Positions 8,196 to 17,236 of a stretch of 64,000 bases of DNA are shown here, piece by piece. Positions within the stretch are counted from its first letter, which is position 1, and each line of letters opens with the position of its first letter. Location of the stretch: positions 87,525 through 151,524 of the forward strand of contig NZ_JAHOEA010000002.1 of assembly GCF_019127135.1 (NCBI RefSeq), read 5' to 3'. The notes under the pieces are model-generated. The model searched no databases. It saw nothing but the letters and a program-made list of their open reading frames with translations, and was not told the origin of the DNA. The DNA comes from Segatella copri (GTDB lineage: Bacteria; Bacteroidota; Bacteroidia; Bacteroidales; Bacteroidaceae). The translations under genes and the position numbers were made by a program.

Positions 8196-8303
8196 TATAG
8201 TTGTACGACTATAACCCCTATAGTTGTACAACTATAACTCTACAGTTGTACGACTATAGCCTATATAGTCGTACGACTACAACTTTATAGTTGTACAACT
8301 ATA
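8196..8303. repeat. Five palindromic units at 22-23 bp period
   Basis: Units start at 8196, 8219, 8241, 8264 and 8286 (spacing 23, 22, 23, 22). Each is close to the palindrome TATAGTTGTACAACTATA, with compensating changes such as GTACGACTATA, joined by 4-5 nt spacers. Strand-symmetric, so probably DNA- or RNA-structure based and not coding. Confidence 0.9.
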
Positions 8304-8460
8304 GGGTATTCGCTTAATTAGAAACAAAAAATAGAGAATTCGAGATGCCCAAAACTCCCTATTTTCGTTGCTAGATTCCAAGTTTACCAGTATGCAAAAT
8401 TTGGTTATAAATATTGACAGAAATACCCTTTTTGGCAGGGGAAGATTACTTCTGCTCTAA

Positions 8461-8548
8461 ATGAAATAGGCTTCAATGGCGAATGAAGCCTATTTCAATC
8501 GCACATGAAGCCTGTTTCGATAGCACATGAAGCTTATTTCATTTTTAC
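8461..8548. repeat. Four direct repeats of exactly 22 bp, first with inverted core
   Basis: Units start at 8461, 8483, 8505 and 8527. Units 2-4 begin ATGAAG and contain the 12-mer GAAGCCTATTTC or close variants. In unit 1 the same 12 bp is present as its reverse complement, GAAATAGGCTTC, inside the same frame. Confidence 0.9.
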
Positions 8549-8754
8549 CTCCAATTATTTAGAATTCTGCATCAAACAAGACGCTGATTTTATAAGGTAT
8601 GAAGAAAATCATCAAAGAACACGAGCATTTTGAAAAGTTCATGGGCTATAAAGCACCAGAATTCAAATCTGATTCCGGAGAATTCCATGTAATATTATGG
8701 AATCTCAACTATATTTCTAACAACAAAAATGAATATGCTATCGGGCGATTATGT

Positions 8755-9654
8755 CTATATCTCTTCATCGATAAATCGGATGATTTCATCTTGCTGGTCG
8801 GGATGATACCAGTGAATTTCTGCATCTCGCTTAAACCAGGTGAGCTGCTTGCGCATGTATTCACGGCTATGCGACTGTATCTGGCGGATGGCTTCATCCT
8901 TATCAATCTCGCCATCGAAATAGGCAAACATTTCCTTGTAGCCCACGGTTCTCAAGGCAGTGAGGCCCTTGTGTGGATATACGCTGCGTGCTTCTGCCTC
9001 CAGACCTTCCTCCATCATCAGCAACACACGCAGGTTGATGCGGTCGTAGAGTTCAGTTCTGTCGCGGTTCAGACCTATCTTGATGATGCGGAAAGGGCGC
9101 TGCTTCTTTTCGGCTGTGCGGAAAGAAGTATAAGTCTTGCCGGTCTGATGGCAGATTTCCAGGGCATGAACCACGCGGCGTGGATTCTTCCTGTCTACTA
9201 TCGCCCAGTGCTCCGGATCCATCTTGTGAAGTTCTTCTACCAGTGCCTCCAGCCCTTCCTCTTCCAGACGCTGTTTCATCCAAGTGCGTATGTCGTCACG
9301 AACAGTAGGGATGTCGTCGATTCCTTTGCATACAGCATCGATATACATCATGCTGCCACCTGTAAGCAGAGCCACATCGTGGTTCTTGAAGATGTCTTCC
9401 TGCAGGAGATTCATCACATCAGCCTCATATTGGGCAGCGCTGTAATAATCTTCGATGTGGTGGTTTCCTACGAAATAATGCTTTACCCGCTGCTGCTGTT
9501 CGGCAGTAGGGGCTGCGGTTCCGATAGGGAGTTCGGCGAAGATCTGGCGGGAGTCGGCATTGATAATAGGTATAGCGAGATGCTCTGCCAGTGAAAGGCA
9601 AAGCTCCGTTTTACCTACACCGGTAGGACCTAAGACCACAATCAATGTTTTCAT
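8755..9654 (-). CDS. miaA: tRNA dimethylallyltransferase
   Basis: A 299-residue cytoplasmic enzyme that adds a dimethylallyl group to A37 of tRNAs reading UNN codons, the first step of ms2i6A formation. The P-loop GPTGVGKT is at residues 9-16, NADSRQIF at 32-39, and the conserved [11 protein letters not shown] and [11 protein letters not shown] segments follow. Length matches the family. It is the last gene of the lipid A run on this strand, but a terminator-like hairpin separates it from lpxA. No separate promoter is evident, so read-through is likely. Confidence 0.95.
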   Translation of the reverse strand: MKTLIVVLGPTGVGKTELCLSLAEHLAIPIINADSRQIFAELPIGTAAPTAEQQQRVKHYFVGNHHIEDYYSAAQYEADVMNLLQEDIFKNHDVALLTGGSMMYIDAVCKGIDDIPTVRDDIRTWMKQRLEEEGLEALVEELHKMDPEHWAIVDRKNPRRVVHALEICHQTGKTYTSFRTAEKKQRPFRIIKIGLNRDRTELYDRINLRVLLMMEEGLEAEARSVYPHKGLTALRTVGYKEMFAYFDGEIDKDEAIRQIQSHSREYMRKQLTWFKRDAEIHWYHPDQQDEIIRFIDEEI

Positions 9655-9674
9655 ATATCATTCTTTATATTCAA

Positions 9675-9720
9675 GAAAAAAGCATCCTTGCTCGTTTCAT
9701 AAACCTATGCAAGGATGCTC
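9675..9720 (-). terminator. Intrinsic terminator after lpxA
   Basis: AGCATCCTTGC (9681-9691) and GCAAGGATGCT (9709-9719) form an 11-bp stem; on the minus strand a run of T follows. The DNA just upstream on that strand (9721-9755) is a run of 8-bp repeats of the TTTTTACC type. Confidence 0.75.
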
Positions 9721-9753
9721 TTTTTACCTTTTTACTTTTTTACCCTTTTACTT

Positions 9754-10524
9754 TTATCGGATAATGCCTCGCTGAGAACTCTCTACGAAGTCGATAATAT
9801 ACTGAATCTCCTTGGTAACCTCAAGATTCTTCTTGATTTCCTCGATACCTTCCTTCAATATGCCCTTGCTGTAGAGCAGGCGGTAAGCCTCATGAATGTT
9901 CTGGATGGTCTCATTGCTGAAACCGCGACGGCGCAGACCGATGAGGTTGATGCTGCAGTAGCGGGTTGGCTCCTTGCCGGCAATGATGTATGGAGGAATA
10001 TCCTGAGAGAAACGGCAACCGCCCTGGATCATCACGTAACCTGCGATATGGCAGAACTGGTGAACGAGAACGTTGGCGCTGACGATGGCGTTGTCATCTA
10101 CTACCACCTCACCGGCAAACTTGGTAGAGTTGCCGATAATCAAGCCGCTGCCAAGCACGCAGTCGTGAGCCACGTGAACGGTCTCCATCAGGAGGTTATT
10201 GCTGCCTACTACGGTCTTGCCCTTAGAGGCTGTACCACGAGAGATAGTAACGTTCTCACGGATACTGTTGTTATCGCCAACCTCGCATGTTGTCTGCTCG
10301 CCCTTGAACTTCAAATCCTGAGGCTTGGTAGAGATGCTGGCACCTGGGAAGAACTCATTGTTGTTTCCGATGCGGGCACCTACATGGATGGTGACGCTGT
10401 TCTGTAATACGTTGTTATCGCCCAAAACGGTATCCTTATCAATATAGCAGAAAGGGCCGATGATGTTGTTATCACCGAGTTTTGCCTCTGGGTGAACGAA
10501 CGCTAATGGACTAATCTGATTCAT
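9754..10524 (-). CDS. lpxA: Acyl-[ACP]--UDP-N-acetylglucosamine O-acyltransferase
   Basis: A 256-residue protein made of left-handed beta-helix hexapeptide repeats (for example LGDNNIIGPF, ARIGNNNEFF, LGSGLIIGNS). It catalyses the first step of lipid A synthesis, moving a hydroxyacyl chain from ACP to UDP-GlcNAc. The catalytic His lies in VHVAHDCVLG. The helical C-terminal part beginning NLIGLRRRGF is typical. It begins 15 bp after lpxC-fabZ, in the order lpxD, lpxC-fabZ, lpxA known from Bacteroidota. Confidence 0.96.
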   Translation of the reverse strand: MNQISPLAFVHPEAKLGDNNIIGPFCYIDKDTVLGDNNVLQNSVTIHVGARIGNNNEFFPGASISTKPQDLKFKGEQTTCEVGDNNSIRENVTISRGTASKGKTVVGSNNLLMETVHVAHDCVLGSGLIIGNSTKFAGEVVVDDNAIVSANVLVHQFCHIAGYVMIQGGCRFSQDIPPYIIAGKEPTRYCSINLIGLRRRGFSNETIQNIHEAYRLLYSKGILKEGIEEIKKNLEVTKEIQYIIDFVESSQRGIIR

Positions 10525-10539
10525 ATTTCTATTTTATTA

Positions 10540-11922
10540 TTACTTGTTCTTAACAATCTGTGCAGTGAAAGTAGCTTCTGCCACCACCTGGTCGCCTACG
10601 AACATATAGCCCTTCATAGAGCTGATGCCATGACGTACAGGTGCGAGGAGTTCTACACGGAAGAGGAGGGTATCGCCCGGAACCACCTTCTTGCGGAACT
10701 TCACATCATCGAGCTTCATGAAGTAAGTACTCCAGCGCTCAGGCTCCTCCAACTGGTTGAGGACGAGCAGACCGCCACACTGTGCCATAGCCTCTACCTG
10801 GAGAACCCCCGGCATAACCGGCTCCTCAGGGAAGTGACCGGTGAAGAATGGCTCGTTGCTGGTTACATTCTTTACGCCCACGATGCTGTTAGGACCCATA
10901 GCAATGACCTTATCGACCAACTGCATAGGGTAGCGGTGAGGCAGGAGCTGACGGATGCGGATATTATCCATGATTGGCTCCTCGTTAGGATTGTAGATAG
11001 GAGCCTGAATCTCGTGCTTGCGAATCTCCTTGCGCATGAGGCGGGCGAACTTGTTGTTTACGGTATGGCCAGGACGGGTAGCGATGATGCGGCCCTTGAT
11101 AGGCTTGCCGATGAGTGCCATATCGCCGATGATGTCGAGCAGCTTATGACGTGTACACTCGTTTTCCCACTGCAATGGGCGGTGCTGTATATAACCCAAC
11201 TTGTTGGCATCCATGTGAGGCACCTTGAGATGGTCGGCGAGCTGGTCGAGCTGAGCCTGTTCTACCTGGCGCTCGTAGATAACGATGGCATTGTCCAGGT
11301 CACCACCCTTGATGAGGTTAGCCTGGAGCAGAGGCATGATATCGCGTACGAAAACGAAGGTACGGGCTGAAGCAATCTCCTCTGCGTATGTCTCCATCTT
11401 ATCGAGGGTAGCAAACTGGCTGTTGATGAATTTGCTCTCGAAAGAACACATGGCTGTGATGCTGAAGTCCTCGTCTGGAAGAATGGTGATAACAGACCCG
11501 TTATTATCTTTCACCTCAATCTTATGACGGATGATATAGTAATCTTTCTCTGCATTCTGTTCCTGGATGCCTACGCTCTGAATCTTCTCTACATAAGGAG
11601 CAGCAGAACCGTCGAGGATAGGGAACTCAGGACCATTTACCTGGATGAGACAGTTGTCGATGCCGAGGGCATAGAGTGCTGACATACCATGCTCGATGGT
11701 AGAAACGCGGATGTCGCCCTTACCGAGTACGGTACCGCGCTGTGTTTCAACAACGTTTTCAGCTACAGCCTGGATGACAGGCTCGCCTTCAAGGTCGATG
11801 CGCTGTATTTTATAACCGGTGTTCTCTGGTGCTGGATTGAATGTTACGGTGAGGCTCAAGCCTGTATGCAAACCCTTTCCGCAAAGAGAGAAGCTACCTT
11901 TCAGTGTCTTCTGTTTTGACAT
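10540..11922 (-). CDS. lpxC-fabZ: Bifunctional UDP-3-O-acyl-GlcNAc deacetylase / 3-hydroxyacyl-ACP dehydratase
   Basis: The 460-residue fusion carries LpxC in residues 1-300 and FabZ in about 315-460. LpxC shows the zinc-site segments STIEHGMSAL and CTRHKLLDIIGDMALIGKP. FabZ shows LPHRYPMQLVDK and GHFPEEPVMPGVLQVEAMAQ, with the catalytic His and Glu. LpxC makes the first committed step of lipid A synthesis and FabZ dehydrates hydroxyacyl-ACP for fatty acid synthesis; both draw on the same hydroxyacyl-ACP pool. The fusion is typical of Bacteroidota and a good taxonomic marker. Confidence 0.97.
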   Translation of the reverse strand: MSKQKTLKGSFSLCGKGLHTGLSLTVTFNPAPENTGYKIQRIDLEGEPVIQAVAENVVETQRGTVLGKGDIRVSTIEHGMSALYALGIDNCLIQVNGPEFPILDGSAAPYVEKIQSVGIQEQNAEKDYYIIRHKIEVKDNNGSVITILPDEDFSITAMCSFESKFINSQFATLDKMETYAEEIASARTFVFVRDIMPLLQANLIKGGDLDNAIVIYERQVEQAQLDQLADHLKVPHMDANKLGYIQHRPLQWENECTRHKLLDIIGDMALIGKPIKGRIIATRPGHTVNNKFARLMRKEIRKHEIQAPIYNPNEEPIMDNIRIRQLLPHRYPMQLVDKVIAMGPNSIVGVKNVTSNEPFFTGHFPEEPVMPGVLQVEAMAQCGGLLVLNQLEEPERWSTYFMKLDDVKFRKKVVPGDTLLFRVELLAPVRHGISSMKGYMFVGDQVVAEATFTAQIVKNK

Positions 11923-11937
11923 AACGATTTATTTTAA

Positions 11938-12014
11938 TGTTAGGTGTTAAATGTTAAGTGTTAACTTGTTGGGGCATTCGCTCATTTAACATTTAACACT
12001 TCACATTTAACATT
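11938..12014. repeat. Two opposed heptad-repeat blocks between lpxD and lpxC-fabZ
   Basis: 11938-11965 is four 7-mers of the TGTTAAA type. 11983-12014 is four and a half 7-mers of the CATTTAA type. The second block is nearly the reverse complement of the first, so the pair can form a hairpin with a 17-nt loop. Confidence 0.85.
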
Positions 12015-12022
12015 GAAAAAAA

Positions 12023-13054
12023 TTACTTTTTCTTTAATTCTTCAATCTGCTTCTTCAGGTCGTTGAGTTCCTTGTACATGTCAGGCAAACGACGGAAGAT
12101 GGCCTGTGACTTGAAGTAAGCGCGCTGCTCCATAGGAGGAGTTCCGATGAGCTGCTGGCCGCTCTTGAGGCTGCCAGGAACACCGCTCTGGGCACCGAGG
12201 AACACCTTGTCGCCGATAGTGATGTGGCCGGCAATACCCACCTGTCCGCCAAACATACACCATTCGCCTACCTTCGTACTGCCTGCTACACCTACCTGAG
12301 AAGACATCACGGTGTTGGCACCGATGTCGGTATTGTGGGCAATCTGTACGAGGTTGTCGAGTTTCACGCCCTTGCGTACGTAGGTAGAACCCATTGTAGA
12401 ACGGTCAACACAAGTGTTGGCACCAATCTCTACATCGTCTTCGATGGTAACGATACCAATCTGAGGAATCTTGTCGTATCCTTCAGGACCAGGAGCGAAT
12501 CCGAATCCGTCGGCACCGATCACACAACCTGCATGAAGCGTAACGTTGTTGCCTAACTTACAACCGTGATATACGGTAACGTTCGGATAGATGAGTGCAT
12601 TCTTGCCAATCTTCACACCCTCTCCGATGTAGGCATGAGGATAAATCTGGCTACCTTCGCCTACCTCTGCACCATCGCTGATATATGCGAATGCACCTAC
12701 ATATACGCCTTCAGCCACCTTAGCCTTTGGAGAAACGAAAGCCAGCGGATCGATGCCGGTCTTCTTAGGCTTCATAGATTCGTACATCTGCAGGAGCTTA
12801 GCCACACACTCGTATGCATTCTTCACACGGATGAGGGTAGTGCTGACAGGATGTTCCAATTCTACGGTCTCATCAATGAGTACGATGCTTGACTTGGTTT
12901 CGTAAACATAATGAGTGTATTTAGGGTTAGAAAGGAACGAGATGGCGCCTTCCTTACCTTCTTCGATTTTTGCGAAGGTGTTGACTATTGCGTTCTCATC
13001 ACCTTCCACACGGCCCTGAACGAACTGGGCTATTTGTTGAGCGGTAAATTCCAT
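12023..13054 (-). CDS. lpxD: UDP-3-O-acylglucosamine N-acyltransferase
   Basis: A 343-residue enzyme for the third step of lipid A synthesis, N-acylation of UDP-3-O-acylglucosamine. An N-terminal uridine-binding domain (about 1-100) is followed by hexapeptide-repeat beta-helix (about 105-310) and a C-terminal helical, lysine-rich tail. The catalytic His is in [12 protein letters not shown], and GADGFGFAP is the conserved acyl/ACP loop. First gene of the lipid A unit; a -7 element (TATTTTTG on the minus strand) lies at 13130-13137. Confidence 0.96.
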   Translation of the reverse strand: MEFTAQQIAQFVQGRVEGDENAIVNTFAKIEEGKEGAISFLSNPKYTHYVYETKSSIVLIDETVELEHPVSTTLIRVKNAYECVAKLLQMYESMKPKKTGIDPLAFVSPKAKVAEGVYVGAFAYISDGAEVGEGSQIYPHAYIGEGVKIGKNALIYPNVTVYHGCKLGNNVTLHAGCVIGADGFGFAPGPEGYDKIPQIGIVTIEDDVEIGANTCVDRSTMGSTYVRKGVKLDNLVQIAHNTDIGANTVMSSQVGVAGSTKVGEWCMFGGQVGIAGHITIGDKVFLGAQSGVPGSLKSGQQLIGTPPMEQRAYFKSQAIFRRLPDMYKELNDLKKQIEELKKK

Positions 13055-13129
13055 AATTTATCTGTCTTCTAGTTTGTTTATTTAGGTTCCCAAGGCATCA
13101 TTACCTTTAGGTAACCGCAATTTTGTTTG

Positions 13130-13137
13130 CAAAAATA
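13130..13137 (-). promoter_or_regulatory. -7 promoter element of the lpxD operon
   Basis: Minus strand TATTTTTG followed by C, 75 bp before the lpxD start. No clear -33. Confidence 0.45.
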
Positions 13138-13204
13138 GCAAAAAAGATTTAGATTCTCGACTTTATTTTGTAATATTTTGCTTTTTCGCCCCATAAAAGG
13201 GTAT

Positions 13205-13250
13205 TTTTTAGGCGCAAAGCCTCTTTTTTAAGATACTTTGCGCCTAAATT
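13205..13250. repeat. Inverted repeat downstream of pyrF
   Basis: TTTAGGCGCAAAG and CTTTGCGCCTAAA form a 13-bp stem with an A/T-rich loop just past the pyrF stop. It probably marks the end of the phoH-pyrF transcript, although a clean T-run on the minus strand is lacking. Confidence 0.6.
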
Positions 13251-13256
13251 GAGTTT

Positions 13257-14099
13257 TTATAACTTAGCAAGTTCTGCTGCCATTTCAGCCTGCAACTCCT
13301 TAGCTTTCTGACCTGCTACCTCAGCAAAGTCATCGCCGTTGCTGGCATAGATGATGCCGCGGGAAGAGTTTACGAGCAAGCCGCAATCCTTGATGATGCC
13401 ATACTTGCAAACCTCCTGCAGGCTGCCGCCCTGTGCACCTACGCCCGGTACGAGGAGGAAGTGGTTAGGAGCCACCTTGCGGATGTCTTCGAACATCTTG
13501 CCCTGTGTAGCGCCTACTACGTACATCATGTTCTCATCGTTGCCCCATTCCTGGCTCTTCTTGAGAACCTTCTCGAAGAGGCGCTCGCCCTCCTTATCCT
13601 CGGTGAGCTGGAAGTCGTGACTACCCTTGTTGCTGGTCAGTGCCAGGAGGATAACCCACTTGCCGTCATACTCGAGGAATGGCTTGACAGAATCCTCGCC
13701 CATATAAGGAGCAACGGTTACTGAGTCGATATTGTATTCCTCGAAGAATGTCTGGGCATACATCTTGCTGGTGTTGCCGATATCGCCGCGCTTGGCATCT
13801 GCGATGATGAAGTGGTTAGGGTAGTGGCTGTGGAGATACTTGATGGTGTTTTCGAAGGCAATCATGCCATCGATGCCGCGGCTCTCATAGAAAGCCAGGT
13901 TTGGCTTGTAAGCCACACAGTAAGGGGCTGTTGCGTCGATGATAGCCTTGTTGAATCTGAATATCATCTCAGCTTCTGCGCCCTGGATGTCTTCACTCTC
14001 GGTGATGCACTTAGGCAACTTGTTGATATCTGTGTCAAGACCTACGCACAAGAAACTCTTCTTGGCGAAAATCTGCTCTACGAGTTCTTTTCTGTTCAT
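13257..14099 (-). CDS. pyrF: Orotidine 5'-phosphate decarboxylase
   Basis: A 280-residue enzyme for the last step of UMP synthesis. The active-site [11 protein letters not shown] motif with its catalytic lysine and aspartates is intact. [11 protein letters not shown] near the N-terminus and VPGVGAQGG in the phosphate-binding part fit the longer type found in Bacteroidota, mycobacteria and others. It is the last gene of a seven-gene co-oriented run, 43 bp after prfA. Confidence 0.96.
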   Translation of the reverse strand: MNRKELVEQIFAKKSFLCVGLDTDINKLPKCITESEDIQGAEAEMIFRFNKAIIDATAPYCVAYKPNLAFYESRGIDGMIAFENTIKYLHSHYPNHFIIADAKRGDIGNTSKMYAQTFFEEYNIDSVTVAPYMGEDSVKPFLEYDGKWVILLALTSNKGSHDFQLTEDKEGERLFEKVLKKSQEWGNDENMMYVVGATQGKMFEDIRKVAPNHFLLVPGVGAQGGSLQEVCKYGIIKDCGLLVNSSRGIIYASNGDDFAEVAGQKAKELQAEMAAELAKL

Positions 14100-14142
14100 T
14101 TCTTTAAATTATTTTGGGGGCAAATGTTTGCTCCACACGCGT

Positions 14143-15252
14143 TTATAATTCTGTTTCTTTCAGCTTCTCAGCGTTCTCGGCTACGGTCAGGGCATCAATC
14201 ATGTCCTGAATATCACCTGCCAGGAAACCGTTGAGGTCGTGAGTGGTGTAACCGATACGGTGGTCGGTAACACGGCCCTGTGGGAAGTTGTAGGTACGGA
14301 TTTTCGCACTGCGGTCGCCGGTAGAAACGAGGCTCTTGCGGCGGCTGGCGATATCATCTACATACTTCTGATGCTCACGGTCGTGGATGAAGGTATAGAG
14401 GCGGCTCAAGGCACGCTCCTTGTTCTTTGGCTGGTCACGGGTCTCGGTACACTCGATGAGGATTTCCTCTACCTCGCCTGTGTTAGGGTTCTTCCAAGGA
14501 TAGCGGAGACGTACACCAGACTCCACCTTGTTCACGTTCTGACCACCGGCACCTGAGCTTCGGAAGGTATCCCACTTGATGTCACCTTCGTTGATGTTCA
14601 CCTCAAACTTGTCTGCCTCTGGCAATACAGCCACGGTAGCAGCTGAGGTGTGCATACGGCCCTGTGTTTCAGTAGCAGGCACACGCTGAACACGGTGAAC
14701 ACCTGATTCATACTTCAATGTGCCGTAAACGTCAGTACCGCTCACGGCGAAGTCTATTTCCTTGTATCCACCTACTGCGCCTTCAGAAACAGAAGTCACG
14801 CTGACGGTCCATCCCTTAGATTCGCAGAATTTCTTATACATATTAAATAGGTCGCCTGCAAAGAGGGCAGCCTCGTCGCCTCCGGCACCGCCTCGGATTT
14901 CCATCTGTACGTTCTTAGCGTCTTCTGGGTCCTTAGGTACCAGCGCAATCTTGATTTCTTCTTCGAGTTTAGGCTGCAGCGCCTCGTTCTCGTTGAGTTC
15001 TTCGCGAGCCATCTCCTTCATTTCCGGATCGCTCTCGTTGGCAAGGATATCCTTTGCCTCTTTGATGCTGTTCAGGCAGTTGATGTATCGCTTGCGTGCG
15101 TCCATGATATCACCCAGGTCTTTCCATTCCTTGGTGAGCTTCACGTAGCGTGTCTGGTCGGCGATGACATCAGGGTCGGTAATGAGGGTGCTTACTTCCT
15201 CGTATCGGCTCTCTAAGCCTTCTAGCTTCTGTAATATGTTGTTATTATCCAT
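14143..15252 (-). CDS. prfA: Peptide chain release factor 1
   Basis: The 369-residue cytoplasmic factor releases peptides at UAA and UAG. The GGQ motif sits in SSGAGGQNVNKVESGVRL, and the recognition domain contains HRVQRVPATETQGRMHTS, with PAT at the codon-recognition position of the RF1 type. The N-terminal helical domain and length are normal. It is 17 bp after purM. Confidence 0.95.
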   Translation of the reverse strand: MDNNNILQKLEGLESRYEEVSTLITDPDVIADQTRYVKLTKEWKDLGDIMDARKRYINCLNSIKEAKDILANESDPEMKEMAREELNENEALQPKLEEEIKIALVPKDPEDAKNVQMEIRGGAGGDEAALFAGDLFNMYKKFCESKGWTVSVTSVSEGAVGGYKEIDFAVSGTDVYGTLKYESGVHRVQRVPATETQGRMHTSAATVAVLPEADKFEVNINEGDIKWDTFRSSGAGGQNVNKVESGVRLRYPWKNPNTGEVEEILIECTETRDQPKNKERALSRLYTFIHDREHQKYVDDIASRRKSLVSTGDRSAKIRTYNFPQGRVTDHRIGYTTHDLNGFLAGDIQDMIDALTVAENAEKLKETEL

Positions 15253-15269
15253 TAATTTTAATTCTATTT

Positions 15270-16436
15270 TTAGTATTCGAATGTTCCGAATTCGCTCTTG
15301 ATGGTCAGGCTGCGCTTGCCTTCCTCGATATGGCCCACAATCTGGGCATCGATGTTGAAGCTCTTGCTGATGGCGATAACCTTCTCGGCAACCTCAGGAC
15401 GAACGTAGATCTCCATACGGTGACCCATGTTGAATACCTGATACATCTCCTTCCAGTCGGTCTCTGAACAGTCGTGGATTGCCTTGAAGAGTGGAGGCAC
15501 TGGGAACATGTTGTCCTTCACTACCTTGCAGTTCTCGCCTACGAAGTGAAGAACCTTGGTCTGTGCACCACCGGTGCAGTGAACCATACCGTGAACCTCT
15601 GGGCGGAGCTCATCGAGAATCTTCTTGATGACAGGAGCGTAGGTACGGGTAGGAGAGAGAACCAACTCGCCGGCATTGACAGGTGAACCTTCTACTTCAT
15701 CAGTCAACTTATACTTACCGCTGTAAACCAACTCGTCTGGCACGGCGTGGTCGTAGCTTTCAGGATAGTTCTCTGCGAGATACTTGGCGAATACATCGTG
15801 GCGGGCAGAAGTAAGTCCGTTGCTGCCCATACCGCCGTTGTACTTCTTCTCGTAAGTAGCCTGACCTGTAGAAGAAAGACCTACGATAACATCGCCTGGA
15901 CGGATGTTGGCGTTGTTGATGACATCGCTGCGCTTCATGCGGCAGGTAACGGTAGAGTCAACGATGATGGTACGAACCAGGTCGCCTACATCGGCAGTCT
16001 CACCGCCTGTAGGATAGATGCCGATACCCATCTCGCGCATCTCGTGGAGCAGGTCGTCAGTACCATTGATGATAGCAGAGATAACCTCGCCTGGGATGAG
16101 CATCTTGTTGCGGCCGATGGTAGAGCTTACGAGGATGTTGTCTACGGCGCCCACGCAGAGCAGGTCGTCTGTATTCATCACGATAGCATCCTGAGCGATA
16201 CCCTTCCATACAGAGAGGTCGCCAGTCTCCTTCCAGTACATGTAGGCCAAGCTAGACTTGGTACCTGCACCGTCGGCATGCATAATGTTACAATACTCTG
16301 GGTCGCCGCCCAAGATATCAGGTATAATCTTGCAGAAAGCCTGTGGGAAGATACCCTTGTCGATGTTCTTGATAGCGTTGTGAACATCTTCCTTTGCTGC
16401 GCTAACACCGCGCATCATATATCTATTGTTACTCAT
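15270..16436 (-). CDS. purM: Phosphoribosylformylglycinamidine cyclo-ligase (AIR synthase)
   Basis: A 388-residue purine-pathway enzyme that closes the imidazole ring using ATP. The AIRS-fold motifs are visible: MNTDDLLCVGA, YPTGGETADVGDLVR and GDVIVGLSSTG. It is longer than E. coli PurM (345), as is usual in Bacteroidota. The start ATG is preceded within 10 bp by a four-unit AAAGTTC heptad array, shared with purC and the UDG-family gene at 59086. It lies between aroE and prfA. Confidence 0.95.
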   Translation of the reverse strand: MSNNRYMMRGVSAAKEDVHNAIKNIDKGIFPQAFCKIIPDILGGDPEYCNIMHADGAGTKSSLAYMYWKETGDLSVWKGIAQDAIVMNTDDLLCVGAVDNILVSSTIGRNKMLIPGEVISAIINGTDDLLHEMREMGIGIYPTGGETADVGDLVRTIIVDSTVTCRMKRSDVINNANIRPGDVIVGLSSTGQATYEKKYNGGMGSNGLTSARHDVFAKYLAENYPESYDHAVPDELVYSGKYKLTDEVEGSPVNAGELVLSPTRTYAPVIKKILDELRPEVHGMVHCTGGAQTKVLHFVGENCKVVKDNMFPVPPLFKAIHDCSETDWKEMYQVFNMGHRMEIYVRPEVAEKVIAISKSFNIDAQIVGHIEEGKRSLTIKSEFGTFEY

Positions 16437-16442
16437 ATTCTT

Positions 16443-16470
16443 ACTTTGAACTTTGATCTTTGAACTTTAT
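16443..16470 (-). repeat. Heptad array directly before purM
   Basis: Four 7-mers of the AAAGTTC type on the coding strand, preceded by ATCATA and followed by a few bases and the purM ATG. The same arrangement occurs before purC and before the gene at 59086. Confidence 0.9.
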
Positions 16471-16477
16471 GATATGC

Positions 16478-17224
16478 TTATTTTTCCTGGTGCCAAAAGT
16501 CCCAGCTGGCGAAAGCCTGGAGAAGTAGCATCTCCAAGCCATTCTTTACTGTGGCTCCATGTTCTTTGCCCTTCTTCATGAAGAGGGTTTCGTCGGGATT
16601 GTAGATGAGGTCGTAGAGCAGGGTGTGGCTGTCCATTGCCTCGTAAGGCAGCTCAGGGCACTCGTCTACGTGTGGATACATGCCCACTGGGGTGCAGTTA
16701 ACGATAACATTATACTCCTGGATGACCTCAGGGGTGATTTTTTCGTACTGGATTGTACCCGGACGCTCGTATCGACTCACGAAGACCGTCTCCAGTCCGA
16801 GCGATTTCAGACCGAAGTTGATAGCCTTTGAAGCTCCGCCAGTGCCCAGGATGAGTGCCTTCTTATGATAAGGCTCGATATAAGGTTCGATGCTCTTGGT
16901 AAAACCGATGACATCGCTGTTGTATCCTTTCAGATAAACATCTTCACCTCTGTGCTCCACCTTGATCACGTTGACGGCTCCGATAGCATTCGCCTCAGGG
17001 CTTACCACGTCGAGATAGCTGATCACTTTCTCCTTGTAAGGAATGGTGACGTTGAGACCCTTAAGTTCTGGATTTGAGTCGAGAATCTCGGTAAGATTTT
17101 CGATAGAAGGTATCTCGAAGTTGATGTATTGGGCATCGATGCCCTCGTTCTCAAACTTTTCGTTGAAATAGTTCTTTGAGAACGAATGCCCCAGAGGGTA
17201 ACCTATGAGTCCATACTTGTCCAT
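16478..17224 (-). CDS. aroE: Shikimate dehydrogenase
   Basis: A 248-residue enzyme reducing 3-dehydroshikimate with NADPH in aromatic amino acid synthesis. Substrate-binding GHSFSKNYF, catalytic lysine in LNVTIPYKEKV, nucleotide-binding GTGGASKAI and NCTPVGMYP are present. Slightly shorter than E. coli AroE (272), normal for Bacteroidota. It starts 12 bp after the methyltransferase gene. Confidence 0.95.
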   Translation of the reverse strand: MDKYGLIGYPLGHSFSKNYFNEKFENEGIDAQYINFEIPSIENLTEILDSNPELKGLNVTIPYKEKVISYLDVVSPEANAIGAVNVIKVEHRGEDVYLKGYNSDVIGFTKSIEPYIEPYHKKALILGTGGASKAINFGLKSLGLETVFVSRYERPGTIQYEKITPEVIQEYNVIVNCTPVGMYPHVDECPELPYEAMDSHTLLYDLIYNPDETLFMKKGKEHGATVKNGLEMLLLQAFASWDFWHQEK

Positions 17225-17236
17225 AATATTTTTATT

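Larger units (their letters stand above)
7880..8598. other. Gene-poor region with short transcript candidate and two repeat arrays
   Basis: No supported protein gene. A TACCTTTG -7 element (7985-7992, plus strand) is followed by ACCCGC (8004-8009), its complement GCGGGT (8036-8041) and a T-rich run, so a transcript of about 60 nt is possible. Two arrays of 22-23 bp period follow (listed separately). Confidence 0.4.

Noticed and set aside
8196-8548. CRISPR array
   Set aside because: Units are contiguous with 4-5 nt or no spacers, and no cas gene is in the window.
8599-9594. Plus-strand ORF of 331 codons opposite miaA
   Set aside because: Most of it is antisense to miaA, which is certain. The first 50 codons outside miaA look protein-like but have no independent support; at most a remnant.
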